Below are positions 1 through 12,870 of a stretch of DNA of 64,000 bases, one piece after another. Within the stretch, counting starts at the first letter, position 1, and the number at the start of each line of letters is the position of its first letter. The stretch lies in the NCBI GenBank assembly GCA_034401795.1, contig CM067360.1, forward strand, positions 117,494,572 through 117,558,571. The letters are read 5' to 3'. The notes under the pieces were generated by a model that ran no database searches, was not told where the DNA came from, and saw only the letters and a list, made by a program, of their open reading frames with translations. Source of the stretch: Chaetoderma sp. LZ-2023a (taxonomy: Eukaryota > Mollusca > Caudofoveata > Chaetodermatida > Chaetodermatidae). Made by a program: the position numbers and the translations under genes.

Positions 1-52
1 CCATTAATCAATTCGTATGTAGGTAAATGCAAGGATAATGCTAGAGTGATGC

Positions 53-442
53 ATGGACCTTTTTCAGTTTATCCATCAACCAGATGACGTCATAATCAAC
101 TAGGTGACGTGTATGATAACGTCATAATCAGGTACGTCATGAATGGAGTAGATAAGTTTGTCACCAGCGCATAATGGATTACGGACTAAGCGTTGCTGTA
201 CGAATTGTATGGCTTTACTATTTAATAAACATGATGTTGAATATTTTGAAACTAATTTAATTGGGTGCTGTTGCTGCCTATGTTCGTCAAATTAGTTTCA
301 AAACTTTCATCAGCTTACCTGTATGGTCTTCGGGAAATCAATAGTCAGGGAGTTCAGAGATCGATCGATCCCAATACGGGCGAAGCGTGAGTGGAGCTTG
401 CCCAGAGATAGGCCGGACATGGCTAAAACTGGACAGGTCCAT
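53..442 (+). mobile_element. MITE-A copy 1, near-complete
   Basis: Near-complete member of a dispersed non-coding repeat seen about ten times in this window. The ends are inverted: ATGGACCTTTTTCAGTTT on the left and, read on the other strand, ATGGACCTGTCCAGTTTT on the right. The left half carries CRE-like sites: a full TGACGTCA at 85-92 and ACGTCA cores near 119-124 and 134-139. The centre has inverted arms containing GAATATTTTGAAACTAATTT and its complement. The right half has the conserved blocks CTTACCTGTATGG and GATCGATCGATCCC. There is no ORF, so it is non-autonomous. The superfamily is not settled because no clear target duplication is visible beyond a possible AT. Confidence 0.8.
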
Positions 443-534
443 TATAGCATCATAGTTAATCATTAATGTATTCGCTCTGACGGGGTTTTGGTAACCAGAT
501 TCCTGGAAAATATCATTTAAGATTAAAGGCATCT

Positions 535-715
535 GCAGTGGTCTTGAAAAACGTACATTTGCAGGCCATGATAAGACGAATTTTTGTAAAATTTACCACT
601 GGCATTACACTCGGTGGTAAATTTTCAAAAATAGTCTTCTCTTAGCCTGCAAATGGACACTGGCTAAACACAATTTTTTCGGCTATTAACCCTTTAATCG
701 CCAAGTCGGGCAAAA
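535..715 (+). mobile_element. MITE-B copy 1 (shortened palindrome)
   Basis: A foldback repeat. The left arm has GTCTTGAAAA, then TTTGCAGGCC, then AAATTTACCACTGG; the right arm has GGTAAATTTTCAAAAATAGT, then AGCCTGCAAATGGACA. The palindrome centre is shorter than in other copies. The adjoining CTATTAACCCTTTAATCGCC looks like the left end of another copy of the same family. No ORF. Confidence 0.65.
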
Positions 716-1367
716 CCACCTCTTAAAACATAACTAATCTCATCTCTTGATAGCTATTCCGGTGATCTAATATACCACGCATAAACTATGTAGATAGTTT
801 TAAGCTTTTTATCATGAGCTAAAGAAAGAAGGCTTTAGTCGCTAAATGTGGGTACATTTCTACACCCTATGGTGGCTGTCATGATTTGCTTTTCAACCAA
901 TCGGAAAAAGGCTAGCGTGTCTACCTAGGTATACACGATCATTCGTAGACAGCAGCAACATCCAATCAAATTAGTTTCAAAATATTCAAAGAGAAGAGTG
1001 TTACATAATAAAGAATGTTATGCATTGACACTTACATGACATCACACACTATCGCTTGAGGAGACAAGACATGTGACAGGACATGAATGATATGGAATCT
1101 ATAAACCATAAACTATCGGTGCAGTATAACATTTGCGATGAGATTAGCATCCCTTTAAAAAACTATTTTCAATATTTCCAGTGGTAAACTTACAAAATAA
1201 CTGTCCTCTCTTGACAAGTAAACGGTCCTTCAATGAGCAAATTGTGTACTTTTCTTGAGAAATCTTAGCAAATTAAAGGGTTATTTTGAGCACCTCGCGG
1301 CGCTGTTGGCACAAGATGGGTTACTAGAGAGTGTACTCAGATGCATTAAAGCATGCTAAATTAGAGG
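716..1367. other. No gene seen; small MITE-A fragment
   Basis: No coding signal. A short MITE-A palindrome arm lies at about 942-985 (CAGCAGCAACATCCAATC followed by the TTAGTTTCAAAATATTCAA block). The remainder is unassigned AT-rich DNA. Confidence 0.4.
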
Positions 1368-1760
1368 GATCCATTTCTAGCTATTCCTCGCTCATTTCTA
1401 GCTAAACTTCGCCAGCTAAACTAGCACTGTGCACGTGGTGGAGCCGATTTAAGTACTTTGAAATCTGCAGTTCCAGATTCACAATTATACAGGTAAGTCG
1501 GTCGATATTTCGTAACTAATTTAACCAGTGCTGTTATTACCTATGATTGCAATTGTATAGCAGCCAGCCAGTTTGTTTACGAATGTTTATTACATTGTAA
1601 ATTTATTCGTGTAAAGGCATACACTTCGTACATATTAGTGACGAACTTTTCGATTTTGACAGTGAAGCTATGTCATTTTGACTGTGACGTCAGCTAACAT
1701 CTGACGAATTGGATTATGACGTCATCTACTTAGTGACGGAGTGGCCCCCTCTATTAATGA
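1368..1760 (-). mobile_element. Diverged MITE-A relative, minus orientation
   Basis: The order of blocks matches an inverted MITE-A: TTTCTAGCTATTCC and CTAGCTAAACTTCGCC at the low-coordinate end, then TATACAGGTAAGT, a degenerate GTAACTAATTTAACCAGTGC arm, and finally a CRE-like cluster (CTGTGACGTCAG, TTATGACGTCAT). It is much more diverged than the other copies and could be a separate subfamily. Confidence 0.5.
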
Positions 1761-3020
1761 GATTCATCTTACATAATACTACATTTGAATCTTCGTGTTA
1801 TCCGATTGCGCGGGATGCTCGCTAGTTTCCTGGGAGTGACAACGCTGGCCTGCGAGGGTTAATGACTGCATGGCTGGTCAGTACAAGGCATGTGTGGCGA
1901 CATTACTGGGCGTCTGATGTCACCATAAATAAGCACTAGTACGGTAGGCCGCTAGATTCTCTACCCTACCAGACTTGTTAGAAATCTACGTCGACAGTCA
2001 GCATCGTATATAGCACGCACACTGTCTATTGGAATAGCTATGGTAACTTTTTGAGTGGACAGACTTTCACGACCTCCGGAATATCATAGACCTTAAGTCT
2101 AGGGCTTCACGGTATTAGAAAAATGAATATCGGTATCGATATCAATTTTCAGACCGGTATACATTTAATACTGCCATTATTCCGGTGCGAAAAATGGGAA
2201 AAATGGAGTGAGGCTTGAGCATAGAAATCGTATAGTACATTTCTATGGCCTTGAGTAGTATGATTCCATATTCAACTTATATCCGCGCTGCTTAAATAGT
2301 CGCTGCAAATTTCCACAATAAAACCAAGAAATTACATGAAGTGACCATCTCGTCCCGTATAAACTTGCCTAGTGAAACTGCGAACGGCTAAAGCTGTTGA
2401 TATTTGACTGACAAATATCAATGTTGTGACTCAAACACGTTGGCTATGAATATATCCATAGGTTTTACAAATTTTCCTTGCCACCTGCATTGATGTATAA
2501 ATTGTATATGTTAGAATAATAAATGAACTTTCTGCGATGGCCTGTGCTTTATAGGATGAATTTGCAATGGGACAACACTGCCAGGAAGCGCGCAAATCTC
2601 TGCGCAGGGGTACAACTTAGCCATTATAACGCATACTAAATAGACTACCATATGCTGCGAATACATAGGCCTATCAGCTCACTCTCGTTAGAGTAACTTG
2701 TATCGATCGCTATCTAATGATACCCGCCAACATAAGAAGTGAATAAATCTCGCGTGAATTGAGAAGTTTTCCTCACATTGTCGGGTTCCTCTTTACTTGG
2801 GCTATTGGGCGGTCACTACACAGGCGCACAATTTCAGAAAATCGCTGACTAACCAGACTGTACTAACTGATATAAAATATCACTCAAAATATTCATTTCG
2901 TACTATGATTTTTCTAACAAACAACGGGCCGAAATAATAAAATATTAGCGCAGAAAAAAATAGGTTTTAGACATTTTTAACCATCCGATATCCTATGATG
3001 TTAATTAAAATTAGTTGTAT
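1761..3020. other. Unassigned intergenic DNA
   Basis: No convincing ORF, RNA gene or repeat recognised. A short imperfect palindrome around 2130-2160 (ATCGGTATCGATATC) is the only local structure noted. Confidence 0.3.
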
Positions 3021-3234
3021 TCATTTTTTGGTGAGAAGTGCATTTTTATAACTGTATAAGTATTTTACACCATTATGTACTGCATAGTTCTCAGGTACTT
3101 CTTTGAACATCTCCGGAAACTCTTCAAGCTGGTTGACACATAATTTCTTATAATGGATACCATACACTTCTAGTGTCACGGAGCGATCCTCACTGTAGTG
3201 CTCAATTAAGCGATTCAAATTGGAAAGTTGTTGT
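3021..3234 (-). other. Possible terminal coding exon, unrecognised
   Basis: The minus strand is open for about 70 codons and ends in a stop at 3021. The composition is protein-like: charged and aromatic residues are mixed, as in the stretches EVYGIHYKKLC and FPEMFKEVPENYAVHNG. A possible 3' splice site (TTTAACCCCTAG) ends at 3235, so the open stretch could be a last exon. I do not recognise the family. No upstream exon on the minus strand was found, and a chance ORF is equally possible. Confidence 0.22.
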
Positions 3235-5879
3235 CTAGGGGTTAAATATCGGGAGGATCTACCGTTAATCAAATCCTTTGATCCGAATTGCTTAACTAAA
3301 CCGAAGTTAAGTCAATGCAATTATGACCTAAATGAATTTGAAAATGATGGTGGATTAACAGATCCAAAAGACCCAAGATGGCGGTCTCTTTTTCAAATTG
3401 ACTCAATATTGTAACATCATCTTTCAAAGATCCAATATGGTGACTTCTTGACCTCAGATTGACCTCATAGGGCGATCTCAATATCCAAGAAGATACAGGG
3501 TTACGAAATGGATAAACCAATCTGAAGTGTACATCTATCGGAGACCCAAGATGGCCACCAATGACAATTCTAGGATTTACCAGGCATCGACTGACGTTAA
3601 GTTAATATGATGTAATTTATGATTGGACCATCGCGATGAACTTGTAAATCGAATGATGTGTGCATATTATGACGTAATCCTATAGTGTGTCAAGATGGCA
3701 GACTGTCAATTCCTACGTGGATGACTCGTTGAACGACTCGTCGAGACAAAGTTTCAAATTATTAATTCCTAAGAATGGACTTAAACTAACTGGATATCAT
3801 TGTTGGCAGCAAATGCGTCAGAGAGGGTTAATTAGACAAAGAAAAACAAATACCAATATCAGTTGTTAAAAAATATTTTATATATATATATAGCATTTCA
3901 ATTAAACATATCATCAATTGCACATATGGATAAAACGGAATAAAATAGATGAGATGGATGAACCACAATGATATACCACAGATAATGTGAATCAAGATTG
4001 AACGAATTCACGATGCATACTATTTCAGCGTCAAGTTGAAGTATCAGACCTACTATAATTCGGTTTATAAATTAGTCGTTACCATAAACTAATTTGGCAC
4101 AATGATTTCATGCGTAGCAAATAAGTTATTAGACATTTGGTCATAATCAGTTAATGTCTGGAGTAAAATGTTATCCCAACCATTAACTGCTTGAAACCGA
4201 AACGTATAAACAACACTAAGCATAAAATTGTTGACCTTTTGTCTCGATAAGCGACGGGATATGATTCAGTTTAAATAATGAATCGATTCCGTTAATTCGC
4301 GTTGAGTCGAATTATATAAAATCGTGTGACTCAAATCTTTACTGATTTTACCCACTGGAAATAACTTCTATCATGGGTCTGAGAACTGTCCATTTTCATA
4401 GGAATAGAAGATTATTGTGAAAATCTACTATTGGAATGATTCATTTATCACCGACTTTCATTATAAGTGGTAGTCAGTATACCATTAAATAATTACTAAC
4501 TATACTAATTAAATAATTAAGATGTATAGTATATTATGTTTTGTGTTTGTTGGTGTAATGTCATACCAAAATCTGCATATCTTTTGTAGAGACATGAAGA
4601 CTGTAATCTGTCATAGTTGAGTTGTTCAACCCTCGAGAGCTGGTCGAAGAAGATGATCCGAAATAGGTCGTGTGAATCCGGAATAATAATCGATATATAT
4701 GTGTGATATAAACACAGGCACAGGAATATAAGGAGCATGACGTCACTGGCGAAACATATATGAGCAATTCCCAATGTGGGCGTTAACGCACAATGATGTT
4801 AAACGAACTGGAGATCCAGAGGTGATTCGTTGAAGACTATCCTCAGATGACTGCTGTTAAGAATCGAGTCTTGAAATGTAATTCGAAGAAGATAACTATA
4901 TTACATCAGTGTTCTGATAACTGATGCGTAGATGTAAAGAATGGGTTCGATGCATCTCTATGGTGATTGGGAATGTTCGATGATGGATCTTTATGTTTGC
5001 AGCTTTTATGGGTGGAAAGCGATCCTGGAATAGACTGAAGATTATCGTAGAAACGTTCGACGATGGGTCATAAGATTAGAAGACCCGTGAGCAGATGAAT
5101 GACTACTGAAGAGTGTTCAATGGCAGCTTCGGGAGGATAAGTGATTCCCCATGGCTGCTTTGAATGCGGAGCCGGCAGGTGTGATCGTAGGTGAGCCAAG
5201 TGAGTTGTCCCTAGGGCGTGGAGAGGTGCTTGATAGCTGAGTGTTTATTGAAATATGATCACAGATCAGGCGAAAATGATCGACCGATCGATTACCTCAG
5301 TTCTCTTGTAGATTTCACGCCTCCTCCATAGGAATCAATTACAGCACCTAGGACTATCACTACTAATTCACCTTAATATAAAACGTTGATATTCAACTAC
5401 TTGGCATTATACCTTAGCTTGTTCCTCTTAAAAGGAAACCCTACCGCTCACATAAAATAATAATAAGAACACTTTTTAAAAACTTCACATTTGAAGAACC
5501 AAACACATCTCGCTGGTTTCACGCCTGCACAGACACTAATCTTGCTATTCACTGACACCTGCTTTGACGGCAATTTTCGCGCCGAAAAGCATGCATAATG
5601 CCGTATATGGAAGTTGACTGATCAATCATAGTATTGAGTGATCACTCAACCATATCGAAATCAGACAGAATAGTCCCAGATCAATGTAACCAATTATTGA
5701 TCATATTTTGAAAACATGGTATCTATCGTGTCAGATTAACATTCTTAGGCCCATAAGCAATTTATAATCGGCCTTATTCAAATTTTAATTTTGTTTGTGA
5801 CATCATCAACTTAAAGTTGACGCTTCTCTCCTTACGGTATAAACGGGAGAATATCGTTTTCTACCTTAGGAATCACATA
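3235..5879. other. Unassigned DNA
   Basis: No supported gene. Short dispersed motifs of the type GACCCAAGATGGC recur at about 3368-3385 and 3543-3556. ORFs of 60-85 codons here (for example 4517-4774, minus) overlap each other in several frames and look like chance. Confidence 0.3.
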
Positions 5880-7446
5880 ATCACCAGTGTAAAAAAGTGT
5901 GGCTTCCCGAGGTTGGCTCAGACATGACAACATGTCCGCTCAGACATTATGGGAACCGTTGATATACTCAATCTTGCACCCATACTCGGCTATCAGCACA
6001 GCCCAATGTTGGACCTTCGTATTTCTTACCTCTCCCACAAACACACTCTTAAGAGGTTTGTGGTCAGTAAACATGGTAAACTCAGCTCCAAACAGATAGG
6101 GTCACAACTTCGTCAGGGCGTAGACCACAGCGTAAGCCTCTTTTTGAAGGACCGACCAGTTCAACTGGCTCTCCTTAGGTGTACTGCTTACATACTGAAT
6201 AACATTCTCGGTTCCCTGATCATCTTCTTGTACTAAAATTGCACCTATGGCATAAGAAGAAGCGTCGATATACAAACGGTAAGCCTTTTGCAAATTGGGG
6301 TATGCCAGCACAGTTCTACTGCATAGCAAGTCTTTCAATTTGTCAAATGACAACTGAATGTTCAGTCCCCCACTCGAACCGTTTATGCTTCTTAGTCAGT
6401 TCTATCAGTGGCCTTGCTTTTTCTGCATAGCCTGGCATGGATGACATATAATAGCGAGTAGCACCTAGTATCATTCTGACTCCACCGACATCCTGTGGAG
6501 GTGCCATTTCACGAATGACTTCTGCTTCTGAGGTGAAATACTATCCGCTTAAGTGTGATAACCGAGTAAATCAACTGACTTACTCGCGAAATCACACTTC
6601 TTCCATTTGGGCTGTAAATTATGCTCACGTAATCGCTCCATCACGAGCGTCAAATGATGATCATGCTCTTCAGGACTTCTGGAACCTCTACAACAACATC
6701 GTCGACGAAAACAATCATGCATTTGTTAATGTACCCCTGAAAAACGGAATTCATTGCCCTCTGAAAAACTGCTCCACTGTTTCGATAACCAAAGTGCATA
6801 CAAGTCCACACAAAAGACCTTTAGACCAGAAAAACGCTGTCTTCTCGATGTCTTGCCTAGCCATGGATATCTGCCAATATCCAGACTTCAAGTCCATCAT
6901 CGCAAACAGGATAACGCCTTCTATACTATCAAATATGTCTGAAATATTAGGCAATGGATAATTGTCTCGGGGTACTTCCTCATTCAATTTTCTGTAGTCG
7001 ATGCAGAAACAGGTTGTCCCATCCTTCTTGGGCACCAAGGTAATCGATGACGCCCAAGGTGATGAAGATGGTCGAATCACACCCACGTCTAGCATTTCCT
7101 TAACCTGGTCGTGTACAATATGTGCTTTCAATAATGGCATTCTATATGTACGTTGTCTAATGGGAGGATGATCGATAGGGATCATACATTCCACCAACGG
7201 ATTCCTACCCAGTTCCTTAGGATGAGCGGTATTAAAATTATCAGCATAGTCACTAAGAACTTTGTCGATAACTTTGTAACCAGTTGTATCCGTGATATTG
7301 GCTTCAGCGTAGTATCGCTTCTGGCGCTTATGGTGAATACGTAACTGGAAAATCTTACCAAACCACTCCGTTTCCTCTTTCCTGTAATTTATTACCACTC
7401 CGCCCGTGTGCAATATGTCCACCCCAACTAATCCCTCATGATTCAT
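5880..7446 (-). pseudogene. Ty3/gypsy pol remnant (RT and RNase H)
   Basis: Reverse transcriptase and RNase H of a Ty3/gypsy-type retrotransposon, read right to left and broken by frameshifts and stops. Visible RT blocks are VIRPSSSPWASSITLVPKKD, the IDYRKLN motif, and MMDLKSGYWQI, which contains the first catalytic Asp. The second catalytic block, FVDDVVV, lies in another frame at about 6675-6715. RNase H starts in the 6353-6102 stretch (LYIDASSYAIGAIL, then KEAYAVVYAL) and continues in other frames with TDHKPLKSVF and YINGSHNVRADMLS to about 5,890. No integrase and no LTR are seen, so the element is truncated past RNase H. It encoded the machinery copying the element's RNA into DNA; this copy cannot do so as it stands. 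Confidence 0.88.
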
Positions 7447-7780
7447 ATTTTTAATGATTACGACGGTATGGGCAGAGCACCTCGAGATTTGACCTCTGTC
7501 TCGCCTAATACCTCAATGGTTGAGCCGTTTACAGCTGAGAGTATCTGGGCTTTCTTTAATGGTCTTGAGCCAAGCATACTCTTTCAAATGTCACTCCTAA
7601 TCAATGATGTACTAGCACCAGTACCCACTAAAATATTGATACTACACTTACCGGTATCAACGTTACGACCAATATTGTTGTCTAGGCACAGTAGGACCAG
7701 GACCCTCTCGGTCGCATGTTCCCTCCGTCAGTGTTTTCCAGTCGTCGGTTGTCTCTGGATACTATGTCGGCATAACTTTA
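7447..7780 (-). pseudogene. Ty3/gypsy aspartic protease remnant
   Basis: Between gag and RT the minus strand encodes VGTGASTSLIR (about 7590-7625). This is the retropepsin active-site block, normally D-T/S-G-A. The catalytic Asp codon is replaced by GGT (Gly). Downstream, AVNGSTIEVLGE matches the usual flap and following region, with in-frame stops. The order gag, protease, RT is the standard Ty3/gypsy order, supporting the assignment. Confidence 0.7.
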
Positions 7781-9281
7781 TCATCTGCCATCATTTGTCC
7801 CTCCTCCCCTAGGGTGCTCTGTCAGTACGCCACGGCCACTCCAGAATCTTCCATATGCGTCCGTGTTCACGCTGGTCAGCGTGAACCCATCTCGGTCGGA
7901 ATATTCGTCACAATTTAGTCGGTTCTGATTATCCCTCCGAACATTGGCAGATCCCCACGCTGGTGTAACTTCGTCCACCTCCATATATGGTGTAGAGTTC
8001 GTTACGGGTGCATAGTAAGGGCATTGATTGTTGGGGTGTCCATTTTCTACATCGGTCATTAAACATTGTCTAGTCTTTCTGAGTCGCCACTGAGATGCGT
8101 AGTTTTATTGTACTTAAAACATGTTACACTAGATTGACTGTTCTGCATACCTTGGTTGTTGCTATTGCTATTATTTGATTTTGGGCTGCAACAGTTTCGG
8201 GAAACCGCCCCATCTGACCACAATTATAACAAGTTTTATTCTGATTGCTATTCTGCTGCTGTTGATTGTTCTGTTGTTGTCGTGGTGGTCTGTTTGGTTT
8301 GTTTGGGCAATTTCGTTTGACATGTCATTCTTGGTTTCACTCAACACATCTAATTGTCTCTCTCTTCTGGTTCTTGTGCATTTGTCTCCGGGCTGATGTA
8401 TTTGTCTGGGCGCTAACCATTGAAGCTATTGATTTCATTAATTGATCTTACATACCCTTAATCATAGAATATACGTCTTTCATCAGTTTGTTCTGTCTTA
8501 ATTCCAAGTCCTTTAGTCGCTTGATGGTCGTCATTGCTCTTATCTGTCAGTCAACTACGTCTATCTCCATATCCTCTTCTTGTCTTCTTGTCACGTAGGG
8601 GTGAGATGCATGGCGTCAACTAAATCATCTAGTTCTCCGTGTTGTACAGTGAAAGCTATGGCTTCTTCCAGAGTTTTGCTCCCTTTAATAATGACCCTCC
8701 GAGCCAAAGCTACGTTGGACAACGCTCGTACGTAGGCACATACCACAATTCTCTTACTGTCCTATTACTATTGTGTTAGGAATTTCTAGCTAGGGTCCAG
8801 AATCTTCGGTTAAATGCATTAATTTTGTCCTCTTGCTTCTCTTTGATGGTTTCTAGCTCGCATTTAATGCGCTTCTCTTCATTTGCGAATACAAAGAATT
8901 TTACCACGTATCGATAGATCTCGTCCCAAGTGATGATTTTCGATCGTGGGTCAATAGGTAAGCCTCAATGTCTTTATGCAACTGTCCTCTCGTAGTCCAG
9001 CTTATGATATAAGCAGCATCACCTGGTTGGTTTGGGCGCATCACGTCTAAGGCGAAACGGCACATCGCGAGATATTCCCATACTTCCGACGGTATATGTC
9101 CATCGCAGGGTTGTATATGTCACACGTGATCATACAACAACTCATGCCTGATTAGACTTTCTTCCCTAATGCTAGATATGTTCGAAAATTCCCACATGCT
9201 ATTCTTTAGATCTGTTGTCATTGTGTTAAACACGGTCAACAAATTCTCAGCAGTTGATGGTTGTCCTTCTCCTTGGGCCAT
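7781..9281 (-). pseudogene. Ty3/gypsy gag remnant
   Basis: The likely start is the ATG at 9281-9279, which opens a stretch beginning MAQGEGQPSTAENLLTVFN. Several breaks follow; readable pieces include EVWEYLAMCRFALDVMRPNQ and KSSLGTRSIDTW. A single degenerate zinc knuckle is encoded near 8190-8235 as CYNCGQMGRFPETV: the two first cysteines are kept, but the His and last Cys of the CCHC pattern are replaced by Arg and Val. The C-terminal piece at 8059-7781 is open. Gag would package the element RNA; this copy is decayed. Confidence 0.65.
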
Positions 9282-9489
9282 CGTTATTAGTGATTGTACT
9301 TGACTGGAAACGAGTTACTGGCAAGGTCGACTAGGTAGTATCTGTGAAAATGCCGGATTAGGTGGTGCATGACGGGTTCTCTGCCTATCACAGAAAGCGT
9401 ATGGGTCTTGAATGGTAGCGATACGTTCGATCGCTCTCAAGTTTTTGCCACTTTTCACTGTTTTAGTTTAAAATTTCAAAGTTCTATTT
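9282..9489. other. Junction between Ty3 remnant and LINE
   Basis: Short unassigned stretch. It may hold the 5' UTR of the downstream LINE; I see no LTR, primer-binding site or promoter signature. Confidence 0.3.
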
Positions 9490-9495
9490 GCGAAT

Positions 9496-10899
9496 ATGAT
9501 GTTCATAAGGGATTCGGCTTTCGACTCGTCATATTTTCTGTGTATTATTATATGTGGTTTAGCCATAATTCATACACAAAGTTTCTGTCTAAATATATTG
9601 GATTATAATAGTAGGTCGCCATTAGTGAAAAACTGGTCGTTTGAGAACAGTTCGCTCTTTTGTTATTCGCCTAATACTTGTATAGGCCATTCCTCGGCAA
9701 TGATTAGGTACGCTGTGATTGAATTAAAGACTATTCAACAGTCAGTTCTAAATGACAGATTATTGCGAAGGCTGGACAATGAGACATATCAGCTACTCGA
9801 CAATTACGGTATACGTGTCAAGAGGAAGCGTGGTTGTAGAGGTGGCCGGTCTAAACGGGTTCCTGTGACTACGAGCATTACCAAATGCCACAATGATCAA
9901 TCAGGTGTTAACCCCCGATCTTTCTCAAATAACCTCAAGACATGCCTGTGGAACGCCCGATCGTCGCGAAATAAATGTAACGAGATTGCTGAAATGATCG
10001 TCGATGAGAATGTAGATATATTAATTCTAACGGAAACCTGGCTGGCAGATATAGGTGACGAGTCTAAAATCGCATCCTTAACACCAGATTGGTATGCATT
10101 TGAGCACACACCCAGATTGTCCCGCGGTGGTGGCATTGCCGTAATCTATAGAAACTATCTTCACATTAAAATCTGCATCAATACACTCCCACAATAACAG
10201 TCAATCGAGGTGCTGGAATTCATACTGACCCATGGGAAAATATCGGTTCGGTTCGTATGCATATATCGCCCACCACCATCGAAGAAAAATAAATTAACCC
10301 CATCAATGTTTCACAGTGATATAGCCAGTTTAATGGATATAGTTGGTGTGAAAAATGCGAATCTAGTTCTCCTGGGTGATACAAACGTTCATTTCGATAA
10401 GCCTGAAAACTCAGATACTAAAAAGATGTTAAATCTACTATCATCTCATGACTGTCATCAGCACGTTAGCATGCCTACCCACAAAAATGGCCATATCATT
10501 GATTGGGTTGTGAGTCGTATATCAGAAACGTGTGTCCAAAATGTTCGAGTCAAAGACCTACAAATTTCGGACCATTTTTTGGTAACAGTACATCTAAATG
10601 CAACCAGAATTGTTCCACCTCCTCATCCCGTGGTCTGCCGAAATACCAAGAAAATTGACAAGGTAGCGTTCCGTCATGATCTGGAACAATCTAGTCTGTT
10701 AGTTTCCCCGCCTGCAGGCTGTGAGGAGCTGGCCAACCTCTATAATGAAGAACTATCTTGTCTCCTCAATAAGCACGCACCAGAGAGGCTGAAGACTTTA
10801 CCTCAGAGGCCAAAGTCCATGTGGTTCTTTACACCAGAGGTGAGCGCAGACAAAGCAGCTAGACGACAAGCGGAAAGGAGATGGAGAGACGCGGCTTGA
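9496..10899 (+). pseudogene. LINE N-terminal region and AP endonuclease
   Basis: One reading frame with a single internal stop (TAA at 10,195-10,197, in a context suggesting CAA to TAA). The first part has RYAVIELKTIQ and a basic stretch KRKRGCRGGR, as in CR1/L2 proteins. The endonuclease follows with its usual catalytic blocks: CLWNARSSRNK (Asn), ILTETWL (Glu), GGGIAVIYR, LLGDTNVHF (Asp), and ISDHFLVTV (Asp-His). This domain nicks target DNA to prime reverse transcription. The frame ends at TGA 10,897-10,899, after which the protein continues in another frame, so a small indel lies near 10,890. The initiating Met is uncertain; the open frame begins at 9,496. Confidence 0.85.
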
Positions 10900-12793
10900 G
10901 GTCCATCGTCAGATATATTGTAATACGAGAAATACTGTTACTATGCTTGTTACTACGGCAAAACGCTCGTTTTTTACTGGCAAAATTGAGATGGACAAAT
11001 CTAATCCAAAAGCCTTATTTAATACTATGTCTGTGCTTATGGGAAAGAAAATTAGTACGTCGCTCCTTAGCAATGATGATCTTGCAGAGGTGGCTAGATC
11101 GTTTTCGGACCTTTTCAAAGATAAGATCGAGGTCATTCGGACTAAGTTGGATCAGTCTGTAGTGCTCTCCAATGTTCGCTACAACCAGCATACATTAACT
11201 CAAAACAAACTCGACCATTTCAAACGTTTCTCAGAGGATGAGGCCCTGAAGCTCGTGAAAGAATCAAAGCCAACGTATTGCACACTGGACCCTGTTCCTA
11301 CGAAAATTGTCCTTGAATATATCGACATCCTACTCCCTACAATTACTCGGCTTGTCAATTCTAGCCTAGAGTCAGGTATCGTTCCAAAATGCTTCAAGCG
11401 CGCTTTGATCAATCCTTTGCTGAAAGAAGTAGGCCTGGATCGTGATAACCTAAATAATTACAGACCAGTATCAAATTTATCCTTTATGTCTAAACTGATT
11501 GAAAGGGCAGTATCAAATAGATTTTCTGATTACCTAACGATTAATAGGCTATATGAACCATTCCAGTCGGCATATAGGCATGGCCACAGTACCGAGACAG
11601 CCCTATTGCGAGTTGTTAATGACATTCGATGTGCTGTTGATACCGGTAACGTGTCTCTACTAATCCTGCTTGACCTTAGAGCAGCGTTTGACACTATCGA
11701 TCATCACATCCTTCTGTCTCAGCTCACAAATGAAATTGGTGTAAACGGTGTCGCACTGAAATGGTTCCAGTCATACTTATCAGATAGGTATCACTCTGTG
11801 TATATTAATGGGACCTTTTCTTCATCAGTAGACCTAACATGTGATGTTCCACAGGGCTCAATCCTAGGCCCTATACTTTTCACCCTGTATACTCGTCAAT
11901 TAGGATCTATTATTGAGGGTCATAATGTCCAACGGCACGTGTACGCAGACGATACACAGCTGATAAACAGTTTTGCTCCATCTGCCCCCATCGCAAATCT
12001 AGCTAGTAGACAAGTAACTGATTGTTGCCTTGACATAACATCCTGGATGACAACGAGTATGCTAATGCTTAACGATGAAAAAACTGAGGCTATTTTGGTA
12101 GGTCCAGCCACCAGGTGTTCCAAAACGGGATTAAGTAGAGTCCTTGTTGGAGTTAATACTATTCCATTGGCTACTGTTGTAAAAGATTTAGGCGTTCTCC
12201 TCGATTCTGAATTAAATATGGAAAGTCATGTAAATCATATTCGCAAGGTGTGCTTTATGCAGCTACGAAACATTGGTAACATTAGGAAGTACATCACTCG
12301 TGAAGCGGCAATACGGCTCGTGTTATCACTAGTAATGTCGAGACTCGATTATTGTAACGGTCTTCTCGCAGGTGCTTCCAAAATACCCATTAACAAGCTT
12401 CAGGCAGTTCAGAACACAGCTGCGTGAATTGTATCACTGAGAAATAAGTATGACCACATTACCCCCATTCTTCAAGATTTACGCTGGCTCCCACTAGAAT
12501 ACAGAATCCGTTTCAAAATCCCAAGTTTAGCATATCAATGTGTCTCCGAAACTACACCAACGTACCTATCTGAATTGCTAGAGAGTTACACACCTACACG
12601 AACCCTCAGATCTTCTGAACAAAATCTCCTGACGATTCCCAGAGTAAACACTAAAACCTATGGCCATAAAGCCTTTTCATTCGTGGCCGCCACTCAGTGG
12701 AATAATCTCCCAACTCATATTAAATCTGCCCCGACTTTATCCGTATTTAAAACTAACTTGAAAACATTCTTGTTTAAAGAAGCTTTCCCGTAA
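10898..12793 (+). pseudogene. LINE reverse transcriptase and C-terminal region
   Basis: Continues the LINE protein in a new frame. RT blocks in order: LNNYRPVSNLSFMSKLIE, SAYRHGHSTETALL, LILLDLRAAFDTIDH (catalytic Asp), DVPQGSILGPILFTLY, HVYADDTQLI (catalytic Asp pair intact), and VKDLGVLLDSEL. A TGA at 12,425-12,427 interrupts the frame in the place where the family has Arg; it is best explained by CGA to TGA. The same frame then resumes with LRWLPLEYRIRFK and ends with AATQWNNLPTHIKSAPTLSV and a stop at 12,793, the normal C-terminus of this clade. Confidence 0.88.
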
Positions 12794-12822
12794 GCTGTAT
12801 GCTAAATTTCTCTCTTATTGTC

Positions 12823-12870
12823 AGCGCTTAGAGCATGCAATCGCATGGATTTAGCGCATTACAAATGTAC

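Noticed and set aside
225-305. Central palindrome of MITE-A considered as a stand-alone hairpin RNA gene
   Set aside because: The palindrome always occurs within the same larger repeat with terminal inverted ends, so it is part of a transposon.
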